A stretch of 64,000 nt of DNA from NCBI GenBank assembly GCA_028820505.1, contig JAPPIT010000004.1, positions 1 to 64,000 of the forward strand. Reading direction: 5' to 3'. How positions within the stretch are numbered: the stretch's first letter is position 1; each line of letters begins with the position of its first letter. The notes beneath the pieces were generated by a model that saw only the letters and a list, made by a program, of their open reading frames with translations, did not search any database and had not been told where the DNA came from. This DNA comes from Defluviicoccus sp. (GTDB lineage: Bacteria; Pseudomonadota; Alphaproteobacteria; MPNO01). Made by a program: the position numbers and the translations under genes. This document shows, piece after piece, positions 46,340-55,476 of the stretch.

Positions 46340-46801
46340 TCAGAGAGGCAGTTCGGTCGTCGACTTGATCTCCTCCATGGAGAGCAGGGAGGTCATATTG
46401 AAGATCTTCACCTGCGAAATCAGCGCCTGGTAGAAATCGTCATAGGCCCGGGCGTTCGGAACGCGGACCTTCAGGATGTAGTCCACGTCGCCCGCCAGGC
46501 GGTGGGCCTCCATCACCTCCGGGCGTCCCCTAAGCGCCTCCAGAAACCGGTCCTGCCAGTCCTTCTGGTGCTCGGAGGTCCGGATGAGCACGAAGAAGCA
46601 CGCCTCCAGCCCCAGCTTGTCGGGGTCGAGGAGAACCGTGTCCTGTCGGATGACCCCGGCGTTTCGGAGCTTTCGAATTCTGTGCCACACGGGCGTCCTG
46701 GACGCGCCGGCGATCTCCGCGATGTCGTCGAGGGAGCGCGAAGCGTCCGCCTGCATCGCCGCGAGGATTTTCCGGTCGACCCCGTCGAGTTGGACAGCCA
46801 T
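46340..46801 (-). CDS. AsnC/Lrp family transcriptional regulator
   Basis: The 153-residue protein has an N-terminal HTH (LDGVDRKILAAMQADASRSL, DIAEIAGASRTPVWHRIRKL) and a C-terminal RAM ligand-binding domain (ACFFVLIRTSEHQKDWQDRF, AGDVDYILKVRVPNARAYDD). It is divergent from cysG, with 146 bases between starts. In related genomes Lrp-like genes beside sulfite reduction respond to cysteine or sulfur status, so control of the cys operon is a likely role. The start at ATG 46801 follows CCTGGAGGAGAACGA; the longer frame upstream is not needed. Confidence 0.92.
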   Translation of the reverse strand: MAVQLDGVDRKILAAMQADASRSLDDIAEIAGASRTPVWHRIRKLRNAGVIRQDTVLLDPDKLGLEACFFVLIRTSEHQKDWQDRFLEALRGRPEVMEAHRLAGDVDYILKVRVPNARAYDDFYQALISQVKIFNMTSLLSMEEIKSTTELPL

Positions 46802-46876
46802 TTCGTTCTCCTCCAGGAACCGGAAGGATTTTCCAAAAGTCGGCCATAACACCAGTAGTTGTCCTTATTTTTCCAG

Positions 46877-46896
46877 TCTACTACTCAGTGCGTAGA
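46877..46896. promoter_or_regulatory. Candidate Lrp operator in the cysG divergent region
   Basis: TCTAC (46877-46881) and GTAGA (46892-46896) form an inverted repeat with a 10-base centre, flanked by TTTTC and AAAA runs that extend the symmetry. It lies midway between the divergent starts, in the AT-rich part, as expected for an Lrp-type site. Confidence 0.45.
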
Positions 46897-46947
46897 AAAT
46901 TAGTACGTTACGGCCACGCCAAGCGCAATGGTCAGCAGGTGGTCGCC

Positions 46948-48351
46948 ATGCGGCATTTTCCGATCTTCCTTCGCCTTTCTAGCCGGAGCGTCGTGGTGTC
47001 CGGCGCCGGGCAGGCCGCGACGGCGAAGCTGCGCCTGCTGCTCAAGACGGACGCCGCGATCACCGTTTTCGGCCCCGACCCGGATCCGAACATTCTCTCG
47101 TGGCACCGTGCAGGCGCGTTGCGGCACGACGGACGCCCCGTGCAAGGAGCCGATCTCGACGGCGCGGCGCTCCTCTATTGCGCGAGCGGCGATCCCACGG
47201 AGGATGCGCGCGCCGCCGCGCTGGGCCGGCGGCGAGGGATTCCGGTCAACGTCGTCGACAGTCTCGAAGCCAGCGACTTCATCACGCCTGCGATCGTGGA
47301 CCGCGATCCGGTGACGGTGGCCATAGGAACCGAAGGGACGGCCCCGGTGCTGGCCCGCAACCTCAAGGCGGCGTTCGAGGCCCGGATGCCGGTGTCCCTG
47401 GGGCCGCTCGCCCGCATCGGACAGGCGTTCCGGAGCCGATGCGAACACCGGCCCTCCGCCCGGATGAGACGGGCGCTCTGGTCCGAATATTTCTTCAAGA
47501 GCGGTCCCCGAGGATTCGCCCGCGACGGCGAAGACGGTGCGCGCGAGGCGCTCCGCTCGCTGCTCGAAGAGGCCCGAACCGCATCGCGCCCTGCCGGCCT
47601 GGTTTCCTTAGTGGGCGCGGGGCCGGGCGATCCGGAGCTGCTCACGCTCAAGGCCCGCAACCGCCTGCACGAGGCGGATGTGGTGGTACACGACCGGCTG
47701 GTGTCGGCACCGGTGCTCGAGCTCGCGCGGCGCGAAGCCGAGCGGGTCTCTGCCGGCAAGACGGGATACGGCCCGTCATGGCCGCAGGACTCGATCAACG
47801 CGCTGATGGTTCGCGAGGCCCGCGCCGGTCGCCACGTCGTCCGCCTCAAGTCGGGCGATCCCGCGGTGTTCGGCAGGCTGGACGAAGAGATCGACGCGCT
47901 GGAGGCCGAAGGCATTCCCTGGGAGGTGGTTCCCGGCATTACGGCCGCCTCCGCCGCCGCGGCGGACATGGGGGCGTCGCTTACGCGCCGCGGCCGGAAC
48001 TCGGAGCTTCGGATACTTACCGGGCACGACGTCGACGGCTTCGCGGAGCAGGATTGGGCCGCGCTTGCCCGGCCGGGAGCGGCGGCCGCGATCTACATGG
48101 CAAAGCGCGCGGCGTCCTTTCTGCGGGGACGTCTGCTGATGCGCGGCGCCGCGCCGTCGACGCCGGTCACGATCGTCGAGAACGCCTCCCGCACGGACCG
48201 GCGCATCGTCGCGACGACCCTGCTCGGGCTGCCCGAAGCGCTGGAGCAAGCGGTATTTCCGGGTGCGGTGTTGCTGATGCTCGGCATTCCGCCGCGTGGA
48301 AGCATCGAGAAAGCAGGGTCGGGGCTCGCGCCGCGGCTGGAGGCCGTCTGA
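46948..48351 (+). CDS. cysG: Siroheme synthase CysG
   Basis: The 467-residue bifunctional enzyme has an N-terminal precorrin-2 dehydrogenase/ferrochelatase part (FPIFLRLSSRSVVVSGAGQA with a Rossmann Gly-rich turn; VAIGTEGTAPVLARNLKAAF) and a C-terminal uroporphyrinogen-III methyltransferase (SLVGAGPGDPELLTLKARNR, DVVVHDRLVS, VVPGITAASAAAADMGASLT). It makes siroheme for the CysI-type reductase encoded in the same operon. The stop overlaps the next ATG (TGATG). ATG 46948 begins the family's first strand; the upstream GTG 46888 is not needed. Confidence 0.93.
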   Translation: MRHFPIFLRLSSRSVVVSGAGQAATAKLRLLLKTDAAITVFGPDPDPNILSWHRAGALRHDGRPVQGADLDGAALLYCASGDPTEDARAAALGRRRGIPVNVVDSLEASDFITPAIVDRDPVTVAIGTEGTAPVLARNLKAAFEARMPVSLGPLARIGQAFRSRCEHRPSARMRRALWSEYFFKSGPRGFARDGEDGAREALRSLLEEARTASRPAGLVSLVGAGPGDPELLTLKARNRLHEADVVVHDRLVSAPVLELARREAERVSAGKTGYGPSWPQDSINALMVREARAGRHVVRLKSGDPAVFGRLDEEIDALEAEGIPWEVVPGITAASAAAADMGASLTRRGRNSELRILTGHDVDGFAEQDWAALARPGAAAAIYMAKRAASFLRGRLLMRGAAPSTPVTIVENASRTDRRIVATTLLGLPEALEQAVFPGAVLLMLGIPPRGSIEKAGSGLAPRLEAV

Positions 48352-48650
48352 TGGCGCGCGCGTTCCGGCCCTGCGTTCTGACCGCCAACGACCTCTTCGA
48401 TGGCGCGGTGGTCTATCTCGATCCGGACGGCGCCTGGACACGGCGCCCCGGCGCCGCCCGGCTCCTCGAGGACGAGGCAGAGGCGAACCGCCGCCTCGCG
48501 GCGGCGGCGCGGGAGGACGCCATCGTCGATCCCTATCTGGCGGAGGCCGTGCCCGCAAGCGATGGAAGGCCGAAGGCGGTCCATGTCCGCGAGGCTCTAC
48601 GCGCGACCGGGCCCTCCAACTACGACCACGGCAAGCAGGCGGGGAGTTGA
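48351..48650 (+). CDS. DUF2849 domain protein
   Basis: The 99-residue protein (VLTANDLFDGAVVYLDPDGA, ARLLEDEAEANRRLAAAARE, VDPYLAEAV) matches the small DUF2849 family found between cysG and cysI in alphaproteobacteria. Its role is not known; conserved placement suggests an accessory of sulfite reduction. It overlaps cysG by one base and ends three bases before cysI. Confidence 0.88.
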   Translation: MARAFRPCVLTANDLFDGAVVYLDPDGAWTRRPGAARLLEDEAEANRRLAAAAREDAIVDPYLAEAVPASDGRPKAVHVREALRATGPSNYDHGKQAGS

Positions 48651-48653
48651 CGC

Positions 48654-50324
48654 GTGTACCGATACGACAGTTTCGACCGGGACTTCGTGCGCAACCGGGT
48701 GGCGCAGTTCCGCCAGCAGGTGGAACGGCGGATCGACGGCTCCCTGACCGAGGAGGAGTTCAAGCCGCTGCGGCTGATGAACGGCCTCTATCTGCAGCTG
48801 CATGCCTACATGCTTCGCGTGGCCATCCCCTACGGAACGCTCGACAGCCGCCAGATGCGCCGGCTCGCCCATATCGCGGAGCGCTGGGACAAGGGCTACG
48901 GGCACTTCACCACCCGGCAGAACGTCCAGTTCAACTGGCCCAGGCTGAAGGACGTGCCGGACATCCTCGACGCGCTGGCGGACGTGGAGATGCACGCGAT
49001 CCAGACATCGGGGAACTGTGTCCGCAACGTCACCGCGGATCACTTCGCCGGCGCGGCCGCCGACGAGATCGCCGATCCCCGCCCGACCGCCGAGCTGCTC
49101 CGGCAATGGTCGACGGATCACCCGGAATTCGCGTTCCTGCCGAGGAAGTTCAAGATCGCGGTGAGCGGCTCCCCGGTCGACCGCGCCGTCACCCGCGCGC
49201 ACGACATCGGCATCCGTATCGTCCGCATCGCGGACGGCGAGCTCGGATACGAGGTCGCGGTCGGCGGCGGGCTCGGGCGCACCCCGGTGATCGGATCGGT
49301 CATCCGCAAATGCCTGCCCGAGGCGGACCTGCTTCCCTATGTCGAATCCGTCCTGCAGGTCTACAACGCCATCGGGCGCCGCGACAACAAGTTCAAGGCG
49401 CGCATCAAGTTCACGGTCGGCGAGCACGGGATCGAAGCCTTCCGGGATCGCGTCGAGGAACGCTTCCGGCTTCAGCGGAAGGCATTCGGCGGTGCGGACC
49501 GGGCGCTGCTTGAGCGCATCCGCGCGATGTTCGCGGCGCCGGCATACGTCCAGGCGCCGACCGGAGGCTTCGATGCGGCGCTCGCGCGCGATCCGGTGTT
49601 CCGCTCATTCGTCGACACCAATCTGCACCCGCACCGCAATCCCGATTACGCGATCGTCACCGTCTCGCTCAAGGCCCACGGCGCGACGCCCGGCGATGCG
49701 ACCGCGGACCAGATGCGCGTCATCGCCGATCTGGCGGAGCGCTACGGGCACGACGAGATCCGGATCAGCCACGAGCAGAACTGCGTTCTGCCCCATGTGC
49801 ACAGGCGCGATGTGCCGGCGGTCCACGCGGCGCTGCGCGAGGCGGGGCTCGCGACCGCCAATGTCGGGCTGGCATCCGACATCATCGCCTGCCCCGGCCT
49901 GGATTACTGCAACCTGGCCACCGCCCGATCCATCCCGATCGCCCAGGGCATCGCCAGGCGAATGAAGGAACGCGGGGACGAGCGCGAGGTCGGCGACCTC
50001 AAGATCAGGATATCCGGCTGCGTCAACGCGTGCGGACACCACCATGTCGGGCATATCGGCATCCTCGGCCTTGATCGCGCCGGTGTGGAGAACTACCAGA
50101 TCACTCTCGGCGGAGACGGCACGGACACCGCCGCGCTGGGCGAACGCACGGGCCCGGCTTTTCCCGCGGAAGACGTCGTACCCGCCGTGGACCGGCTGAT
50201 CGACACCTACCTCGAGCTCAGGTCGGACGACGACGAGGCGTTTCTCGCGACCTACCGGCGTGTCGGCATGCAGCCCTTCAAGGCGGCGCTCTATCCCGAC
50301 TCCGCCTCAACCGCCGGGAGCTAG
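48654..50324 (+). CDS. cysI: Sulfite/nitrite reductase hemoprotein (CysI-type)
   Basis: The 556-residue protein has the siroheme/[4Fe-4S] reductase fold. The ligand cysteines are in IIACPGLDYCNLATARS (C-x5-C) and ISGCVNACGHHHVGHIG (C-x3-C). The N-terminal ferredoxin-like half contains YGHFTTRQNVQFNWPRL and ALADVEMHAIQTSGNCVRNV, with siroheme-contact Arg residues. It reduces sulfite to sulfide for cysteine synthesis, using ferredoxin or another donor; nitrite is a possible alternative substrate. The operon context (cysG, DUF2849, DUF934) favours sulfite. GTG 48654 follows GGGGAG. Confidence 0.92.
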   Translation: MYRYDSFDRDFVRNRVAQFRQQVERRIDGSLTEEEFKPLRLMNGLYLQLHAYMLRVAIPYGTLDSRQMRRLAHIAERWDKGYGHFTTRQNVQFNWPRLKDVPDILDALADVEMHAIQTSGNCVRNVTADHFAGAAADEIADPRPTAELLRQWSTDHPEFAFLPRKFKIAVSGSPVDRAVTRAHDIGIRIVRIADGELGYEVAVGGGLGRTPVIGSVIRKCLPEADLLPYVESVLQVYNAIGRRDNKFKARIKFTVGEHGIEAFRDRVEERFRLQRKAFGGADRALLERIRAMFAAPAYVQAPTGGFDAALARDPVFRSFVDTNLHPHRNPDYAIVTVSLKAHGATPGDATADQMRVIADLAERYGHDEIRISHEQNCVLPHVHRRDVPAVHAALREAGLATANVGLASDIIACPGLDYCNLATARSIPIAQGIARRMKERGDEREVGDLKIRISGCVNACGHHHVGHIGILGLDRAGVENYQITLGGDGTDTAALGERTGPAFPAEDVVPAVDRLIDTYLELRSDDDEAFLATYRRVGMQPFKAALYPDSASTAGS

Positions 50325-50326
50325 AA

Positions 50327-50926
50327 ATGGGAAGCGGCGAAGCGAACCCCGAGGCGCAACGCGCCGCGCCCGCACCGGCACGTCCCGCGCAAACCCGTGC
50401 GAGTGCCGGCAACGCGCTCGAAAGCGCCAGGATTCTCGTCCGCGACACCGGGTTCGAGGACGATGACTGGCAGGGCGAATTCATCCGGTGGACCGGTGCG
50501 GACCCCTTTCCGGCGCTGTCGAGCGCGGCCGCGCTCGATCTCGAGAACACCGCGCAGGCAGAGGACATCGCGCCCGCCTTCGGGCGCATCGCCCTGATCC
50601 GCATCGCCTTTCCGTCGCACACGGACGGCCGGGGGTTCTCGCTCGCCCGCCATCTGCGCCTGCTCGGCTACCGGGGCCGGCTCCGGGCGGCAGGCCGCAT
50701 CCTCGCGGATCAATACGCCATGGCTCGGCGCAGCGGCTTCGACGAGGTGGAAATCGATCGGGCGCTCGCCGAGCAGCAACCGGAAGAGCAGTGGCTGTTC
50801 CGCGCGGATTGGCGGTCGCACGACTATCAGAAGCGGCTGGGCCGGCGTCCCCGCCGGGCGTTGTCCGTCGCGGCGCACCGCCGGGATACCGAAGCACCTC
50901 CCGCGGCCCCTCGGCAAGCGCCGTGA
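50327..50926 (+). CDS. DUF934 family protein
   Basis: The 199-residue protein has a variable Ala/Pro-rich N-terminus and a conserved core: DDDWQGEFIRWTG, IALIRIAFPSHTDGRGFSLA, RHLRLLGYRGRLRAAGRILA and YAMARRSGFDEVEIDRALAE. This is the DUF934 family, usually encoded beside cysI and cysH, and regarded as an accessory of assimilatory sulfite reduction. It starts two bases after cysI. The usual next gene, cysH, is absent here. Confidence 0.88.
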   Translation: MGSGEANPEAQRAAPAPARPAQTRASAGNALESARILVRDTGFEDDDWQGEFIRWTGADPFPALSSAAALDLENTAQAEDIAPAFGRIALIRIAFPSHTDGRGFSLARHLRLLGYRGRLRAAGRILADQYAMARRSGFDEVEIDRALAEQQPEEQWLFRADWRSHDYQKRLGRRPRRALSVAAHRRDTEAPPAAPRQAP

Positions 50927-51510
50927 CTCTCTCGCCGCCGGGCAGCGCCCTGGCAAGGGCAGTTCCAGGCGGCTGGCCCGGCTCCGGGTCGATCCTCGCC
51001 GGAAACCCATTGTCGCCGGGGCCGCGCGACACCGTCATCGAGGGCTCCCGTTTCACCCGACGAACGAGCCTCGCCAACACCCCGGACACCCCGGACACCA
51101 TGCAACGACGCGTGCTTGCGGTGGCAGATCTCCCGGCAGGGAAACCGGATGGGGGGTTGCCATCGTCGGCGCCGAGCAGATTTGCGACGCGCAGCCCGTC
51201 ACCGCCCGCCGCCGGCAGTTTCGATCCAGGCGAGGAATCGTTCCGATTCCTCCGCGTCCGATCGAGGCTTGCCGTAATTCGGCCTCTCGCATCCGCTGTT
51301 CGCGCGACGGATGCCGGGTGCCGGACATGGCGATCCAGCATGTCCCTCGGCACATCTCGGATCCGTTCCCGAAATCGGTTCGAACCCGGTTCGCTCGACA
51401 GGAGGCCCCGCCGCGTGATCGTCCCGGGCGGAATCCGGTCAGGCTCCGCGGGGACGGCGCAGGTCGGGCCAGGGCTGACCAATCGGCTGACGACATTGAC
51501 CGCCGGCATG
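50927..51510. other. Intergenic stretch after the cys operon
   Basis: Nothing recognised apart from a short tandem of CCCCGGACA around 51087-51105. cysH is not present. Confidence 0.5.
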
Positions 51511-51990
51511 TCAGTCGCGACGGTCGGAGCCGGCTTCGACACGATCACGCTTTTCGCCCGCCTCGAATACAGCCGTCAACGCATTGGCCGACGCCAGGAG
51601 ATCTTGAAGCGTATGCCGGTCGAGGACATCCAGAAAGGCCTGTAGCGCCATTTCCAGAACGTGCGTCAGAACGCACGGTCCCGCTATCGCGCAAGAATTC
51701 TCTTTCTCCCCCGCGAAGCATTCGGCGAGTTTGAAGTTTCTTTCCGTCGTCCTGAACACCTCGCCCAGGTTGATCTGGCTCGCCGGCATCGCGAGTTCCA
51801 GGCCTCCGTTCTTCCCCCTGGTGGTTGCGATGAACCCTTTCTGGCCGAGCCGATGGATCGACTTCATCAGATGACTCTGCGAGATACCGTAGGCGTCGGC
51901 GATTTCTTGGGCGGTGCAGCGCCGATGCCGATTGAGACCGAGATAGATCAGGGCACGCACCGAATAGTCGCTGTATCGGGTGAGCTGCAT
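51511..51990 (-). CDS. Rrf2 family [Fe-S] regulator, NsrR-like
   Basis: The 159-residue regulator has the Rrf2 winged HTH (MQLTRYSDYSVRALIYLGLN, AQEIADAYGISQSHLMKSIH, TRGKNGGLELA) and three cysteines at 91, 100 and 106 (C-x8-C-x5-C), the region used by NsrR and IscR to hold an iron-sulfur cluster. The spacing and the start MQLTRYSDY fit NsrR, a nitric-oxide sensor, better than IscR. No target gene is adjacent; NnrU at 27965-28522 would be a plausible regulon member. ATG 51990 is the family's conserved start. Confidence 0.85.
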   Translation of the reverse strand: MQLTRYSDYSVRALIYLGLNRHRRCTAQEIADAYGISQSHLMKSIHRLGQKGFIATTRGKNGGLELAMPASQINLGEVFRTTERNFKLAECFAGEKENSCAIAGPCVLTHVLEMALQAFLDVLDRHTLQDLLASANALTAVFEAGEKRDRVEAGSDRRD

Positions 51991-53603
51991 GATTTCGACC
52001 TCATCGGTTCTAACGTCTACGCCGTTCCTCGAGCCGCGAATCTCGCGCGCGACGCCATGGGCTGAATGATCCGAAGCGGTGTTGTCGCCAACTTGCACTC
52101 ATGCTTCGATGCCCGGGCGACACGCTGTTCCGGGACTTGCCATACGGCGTTCGCCGGCCGGGCTTCCGAGATGCGCTCTTCCAACCCGGCCAGGGGCGCC
52201 TTGCCGCTTTCGTCCCGCTTGAGCGCGTCGCCAGCGCGCGGCGACCGACTGTGCGATAAGAGGTGCCGCAAGAAGAAGGGTGGGCGCGCACAGGAGGAAT
52301 CGCCGCGGGGGCGTTCGAGATGGAGGTTTCGGCGTCGACCGCTGCGCCGGGAATGCCTCTGGAACGGTCTCGGAATGTCAATTGGCACCGAAAAGTACTC
52401 ATTTTCTGCGATCCAAGAGCTCCCACTTGGGGCATGGGGTCCGTCGCAGCGCGCCATGCGCCTCGCCTTCCATAGACGGTTTGCCCATACAGGCCGGTTC
52501 GACCGCATCGCATCGCGGCGACCCCCGGCACGACGCCGGCCGACACAATCCACCTGCCCCGATGCGGAAATTGCGTCCTATCGACACACTAGAGGAAACG
52601 TTCGCGGAAACAGAGTGTTCAAATCGTGTCGTTCCAGGGGGTTGCCCAGGGGCTGCCGTGCCTTTGACGTCGCTTTCCGACGCGGGCGTGGCAGGCGCCG
52701 ATTCGCCGGATCTGGGGCGGGAAGGGCGGCGGCAATTCGGAGGCGTCGGAGAGCGGAGGGGGAATTGAGTGCTCGGGAGGTGCGGCAATCCGGTTAGCGA
52801 TACGGCAATATCCGCGAAAGGAGCGGACGGGTGCGCACGGGACGCTTCGGCGAATGGCGTTCGAGCGGCGCGGCTAGCGCGCCGGGCGTGGCGACGGTGC
52901 TGGCCGGCTCCGCGTTCGCCGGCGAAGACGGGCCTGACCCCCGGACGCGCAACAGCGGAGAACGTCGCCCCTGATAATCGACACTGGATTCAGGCGCGGC
53001 CATGGATGTCAGGACGCAGACCCCGATTTCCGTGGTACGGGGACGTCGGGTGTCCACCCATCGGGTGCCTAGTCGACAAGGATCGTACCGTCCACTTGGC
53101 TGGCCAAGCTCACGGGTCCATGCGCTTCGTAGCCAGGAAGGCCGTGATGCCCAACGACCCGGGCATGCCAAGCGGCCGGCCGCTGGACCTCTTGCACGAC
53201 GGAAACCCGGCCGGTAGCGCCACGCACCTCGACACCTGCGCCAACGCCGCCGTCGAGCGCGGCCAACCCATCGAGCGGACCGGGACCGGCGACCTCGTCC
53301 CCGAGCCGACGCCCCCGTCGCTGGCGATGCGCAAATTCGAGGAGAGGGGCCGATGTGCCTGCATCGCTTCGACTTCTCCCGCATGCCCTTCGAGACCCTG
53401 GCGGAGACCGCCGACCGGGACGACGGCCCCGAAACGCCGCTGGATGTCGCGCGAAAAACCGAAAATGGGGACGACCCGGGTGACGAATTGTTCGTCGACG
53501 CCGTGCCGGCGGAGGAGGGGGTCGAGAACCACAGGTCGAGGGCGGATGCGTTGCCGGCCTCCGGACGTCCGTACAGCTCGCGGCCCTGTCTTGTCCCGGC
53601 GCC
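51991..53603. other. Long gene-poor stretch
   Basis: Holds dispersed repeat copy B (52438-52600). Open frames on both strands are Arg/Pro-rich. The segment 53340-53580 reads fairly acidic on the plus strand (MPFETLAETADRDDGPETPL) and may be a remnant, but no gene can be supported. The stretch borders an integrase pseudogene. Confidence 0.4.
52438..52600 (-). repeat. Dispersed repeat, copy B (about 163 bp)
   Basis: Read on the minus strand from 52600, this is CGTTTCCTCTAGTGTGTCGA and continues with the same block order as copy A at 19124-19280 (GGATTGTGTCGGC, GCCGCGATGCGAT, CGAACCGGCCTG, CCGTCTATGGA, CGCATGGCG). The two copies are inverted with respect to each other and 33 kb apart. Confidence 0.75.
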
Positions 53604-54257
53604 TCAGGCCGCCTCAATGGCGGTCGCCTGGAGCCCGCGCGGCACGGTCTCCGCGCGGACGAGCACGCGCTGGCCCGGCTGGAGGTCGGCCTGCTGTCGA
53701 CTGTCCTCTCCGGTGGCCTCGTCCAGGGCCTTGTGAAGGCGCCCGATCTCCTCGCGCGACAGGAAGCGCGTGCACGTCGGCCGCCGGTTTCTCTTCACGC
53801 CCCGCGTCGGGTTCCTGTCGATATAGCCTCAGGCGATCGCGAAATTCATGATCTGCCGGAACGGATCGGGCGTGCGACTGGCACCGCCCGGGGCCGTCCG
53901 GCTGAATGCGTCGAACCGGGATCTGACCGCCGTCGGTGCGATGCGATCGAGCGGCTTCGCGCCGAAGGCGGGCAGACTCCGGCTCGCAAGCACGATTCGG
54001 CTGCTGCGCTTGGTCGAGGGCTTGTGGCGGTCGAAGCGAGCAACCTTCCACGCGCCCGCGACGAAATCCCGCACCGTTGGGGCCAGCCGCTCCCGCCCTG
54101 GCGTTTCGTTCGACGTCGTCCGGAGTGCGAGGCATTGCCGGCGAATATCGGCGATGTTCCTCGTAGACGCGGGACCGAGCGAAACGCGTCTTAAGCTGCC
54201 GCCTTGCCCCTGCAAGAGGACGCAGCGCCGCCCGCCGGGCGGGCGCAACATCCCCAT
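53604..54257 (-). pseudogene. Tyrosine integrase, N-terminal part, interrupted by TGA
   Basis: In one continuous minus-strand frame the region encodes the core-binding domain of a tyrosine integrase: PTVRDFVAGAWKVARFDRHK, PAFGAKPLDRIAPTAVRSRF, FSRTAPGGASRT, RQIMNFAIA. An in-frame TGA (53829-53831) stands where relatives have Cys or another residue, and the frame resumes with GYIDRNPTRGVKRNRRPTCT and RFLSREEIGRLHKALDEATG. Similarity ends at DSRQQAD (about 53690), so the catalytic domain is missing. It is the only N-terminal integrase piece in the window. Confidence 0.8.
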
Positions 54258-55046
54258 GGGTCACCTCCCCTGCGCCGTCGCGGCTCTGGGGACGGAAGCG
54301 AAGGTCCGGCTGCCGGAGGAATACTGCTCGGTAGCGGGGCAGCGGGTCGACAGCAGCGTCGCGGAAATGCCGTTCCGGCCGTCGGTGAACCCGAACGCGC
54401 GGGAGATCGTGTGCGCAGAGGGGCGCGATACCGCATGCTTACAGATCCCGGCAACTCGCGATGGCGGTGTGCAGATTCGAGGACTGGCGCGCCAGCTCCA
54501 GGGCCGGCGGCACCTTCAGGGTCATCGCCATGGCCGGGTGCGACGAGAGGCGCCGTATCGCGCGCGCCTCCGCTGCCGTCCGCGACATCGCAGCGGCGGC
54601 GACCGCTTTCGCCGCGGGCTGGAGGATCGGACCCGCCTTCGCGGGCGTGCTGCATGATGCGACGGAGAGCTTCGCGCCCGCGCCGTTCGCGACCTCCGAC
54701 ATCGCGATCGCGACCGGTATACTCCTGGCGCGATTCGATCCCGATACCCGCTCCGGGACCCGTGAGCGTTGAATTCGTTGGATCTGGGCCCTGGCCGGAT
54801 GCGATGCGGAGGCGGCGGTATCCTGTGCGCCGGTGCGTTCGCAGGTCGCCGGGATCGCCCAAAGGAACCCGGGGCGCGATTTCATGGAGGCCGAAGAGAA
54901 AGCCTTCGACCGCTCCGGAGGGTTCCACCACCGAGCCCGGGCATTGTATTTCCTGCATCGAGCGTCAGATTGGAATCGATCCATTCGCGGACATTGCAGG
55001 GTTGCGGGTACGAATCGGGGATACGCTTCGGTCAAGGGAGAACACG
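54258..55046. other. Intergenic stretch, nothing recognised
   Basis: No supported gene. Start-less or low-complexity frames only. Confidence 0.45.
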
Positions 55047-55454
55047 ATGCCGGACGCGCCGAAGACGCAGGGAGTCCATCACATCGGCCTGACGGTTCCG
55101 GACGTGAAGAAAGCCCGCGATTTCTTCGTCGATGTGCTCGGTTTCCGCCAGTTTGCCGAACGCCCGCGCTATCCGGCGATCTTCGTGTCGGACGGCATCG
55201 TCATGCTCACCCTTTGGCAGGCGGCGGATCCGGCGACGGCGGTCCGGTTCGACCGCAGGAACGTCATCGGCCTTCACCATTTCGCGCTCCGCGTCGACGG
55301 CGATGCGCTCGATGCGCTCCACGAGAGGCTCAAGGGCGCCGAGGGCGTGACCATCGAGTTCGCGCCGGAAACGCTTGGCGACGGCCCGGCGCGGCACATG
55401 ATGTTTGCGATCCCCGGCGGGGTCCGGATGGAACTCATTGCCGCGAGCGGCTGA
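55047..55454 (+). CDS. VOC (glyoxalase/bleomycin-resistance) family protein
   Basis: The 135-residue protein is one vicinal-oxygen-chelate domain: VHHIGLTVPDVKKARDFFVD, VLGFRQFAERP, VIGLHHFALRVDGDALDALH and AIPGGVRMELIA. Metal ligands are His in VHHIGL and His in LHHFAL, and a Glu near the end (RMELIA). The family includes lyases, dioxygenases and epimerases. It has a good ribosome site (AAGGGAGA) and is followed 22 bases later by the PNPOx-family gene, so both may share a catabolic or detoxifying role. Substrate unknown. Confidence 0.85.
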   Translation: MPDAPKTQGVHHIGLTVPDVKKARDFFVDVLGFRQFAERPRYPAIFVSDGIVMLTLWQAADPATAVRFDRRNVIGLHHFALRVDGDALDALHERLKGAEGVTIEFAPETLGDGPARHMMFAIPGGVRMELIAASG

Positions 55455-55476
55455 GGATTCCGGATCGAGGAAACGA

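Noticed and set aside
51087-51105. Short tandem CCCCGGACA units as a CRISPR or VNTR
   Set aside because: Only about two units and no spacers; too small for an array. No CRISPR array or cas gene was seen anywhere in the window.
52769-53851. A 360-codon open frame on the plus strand
   Set aside because: Arg/Pro-rich, no motif, and it overlaps the integrase pseudogene on the other strand; not a supported gene.
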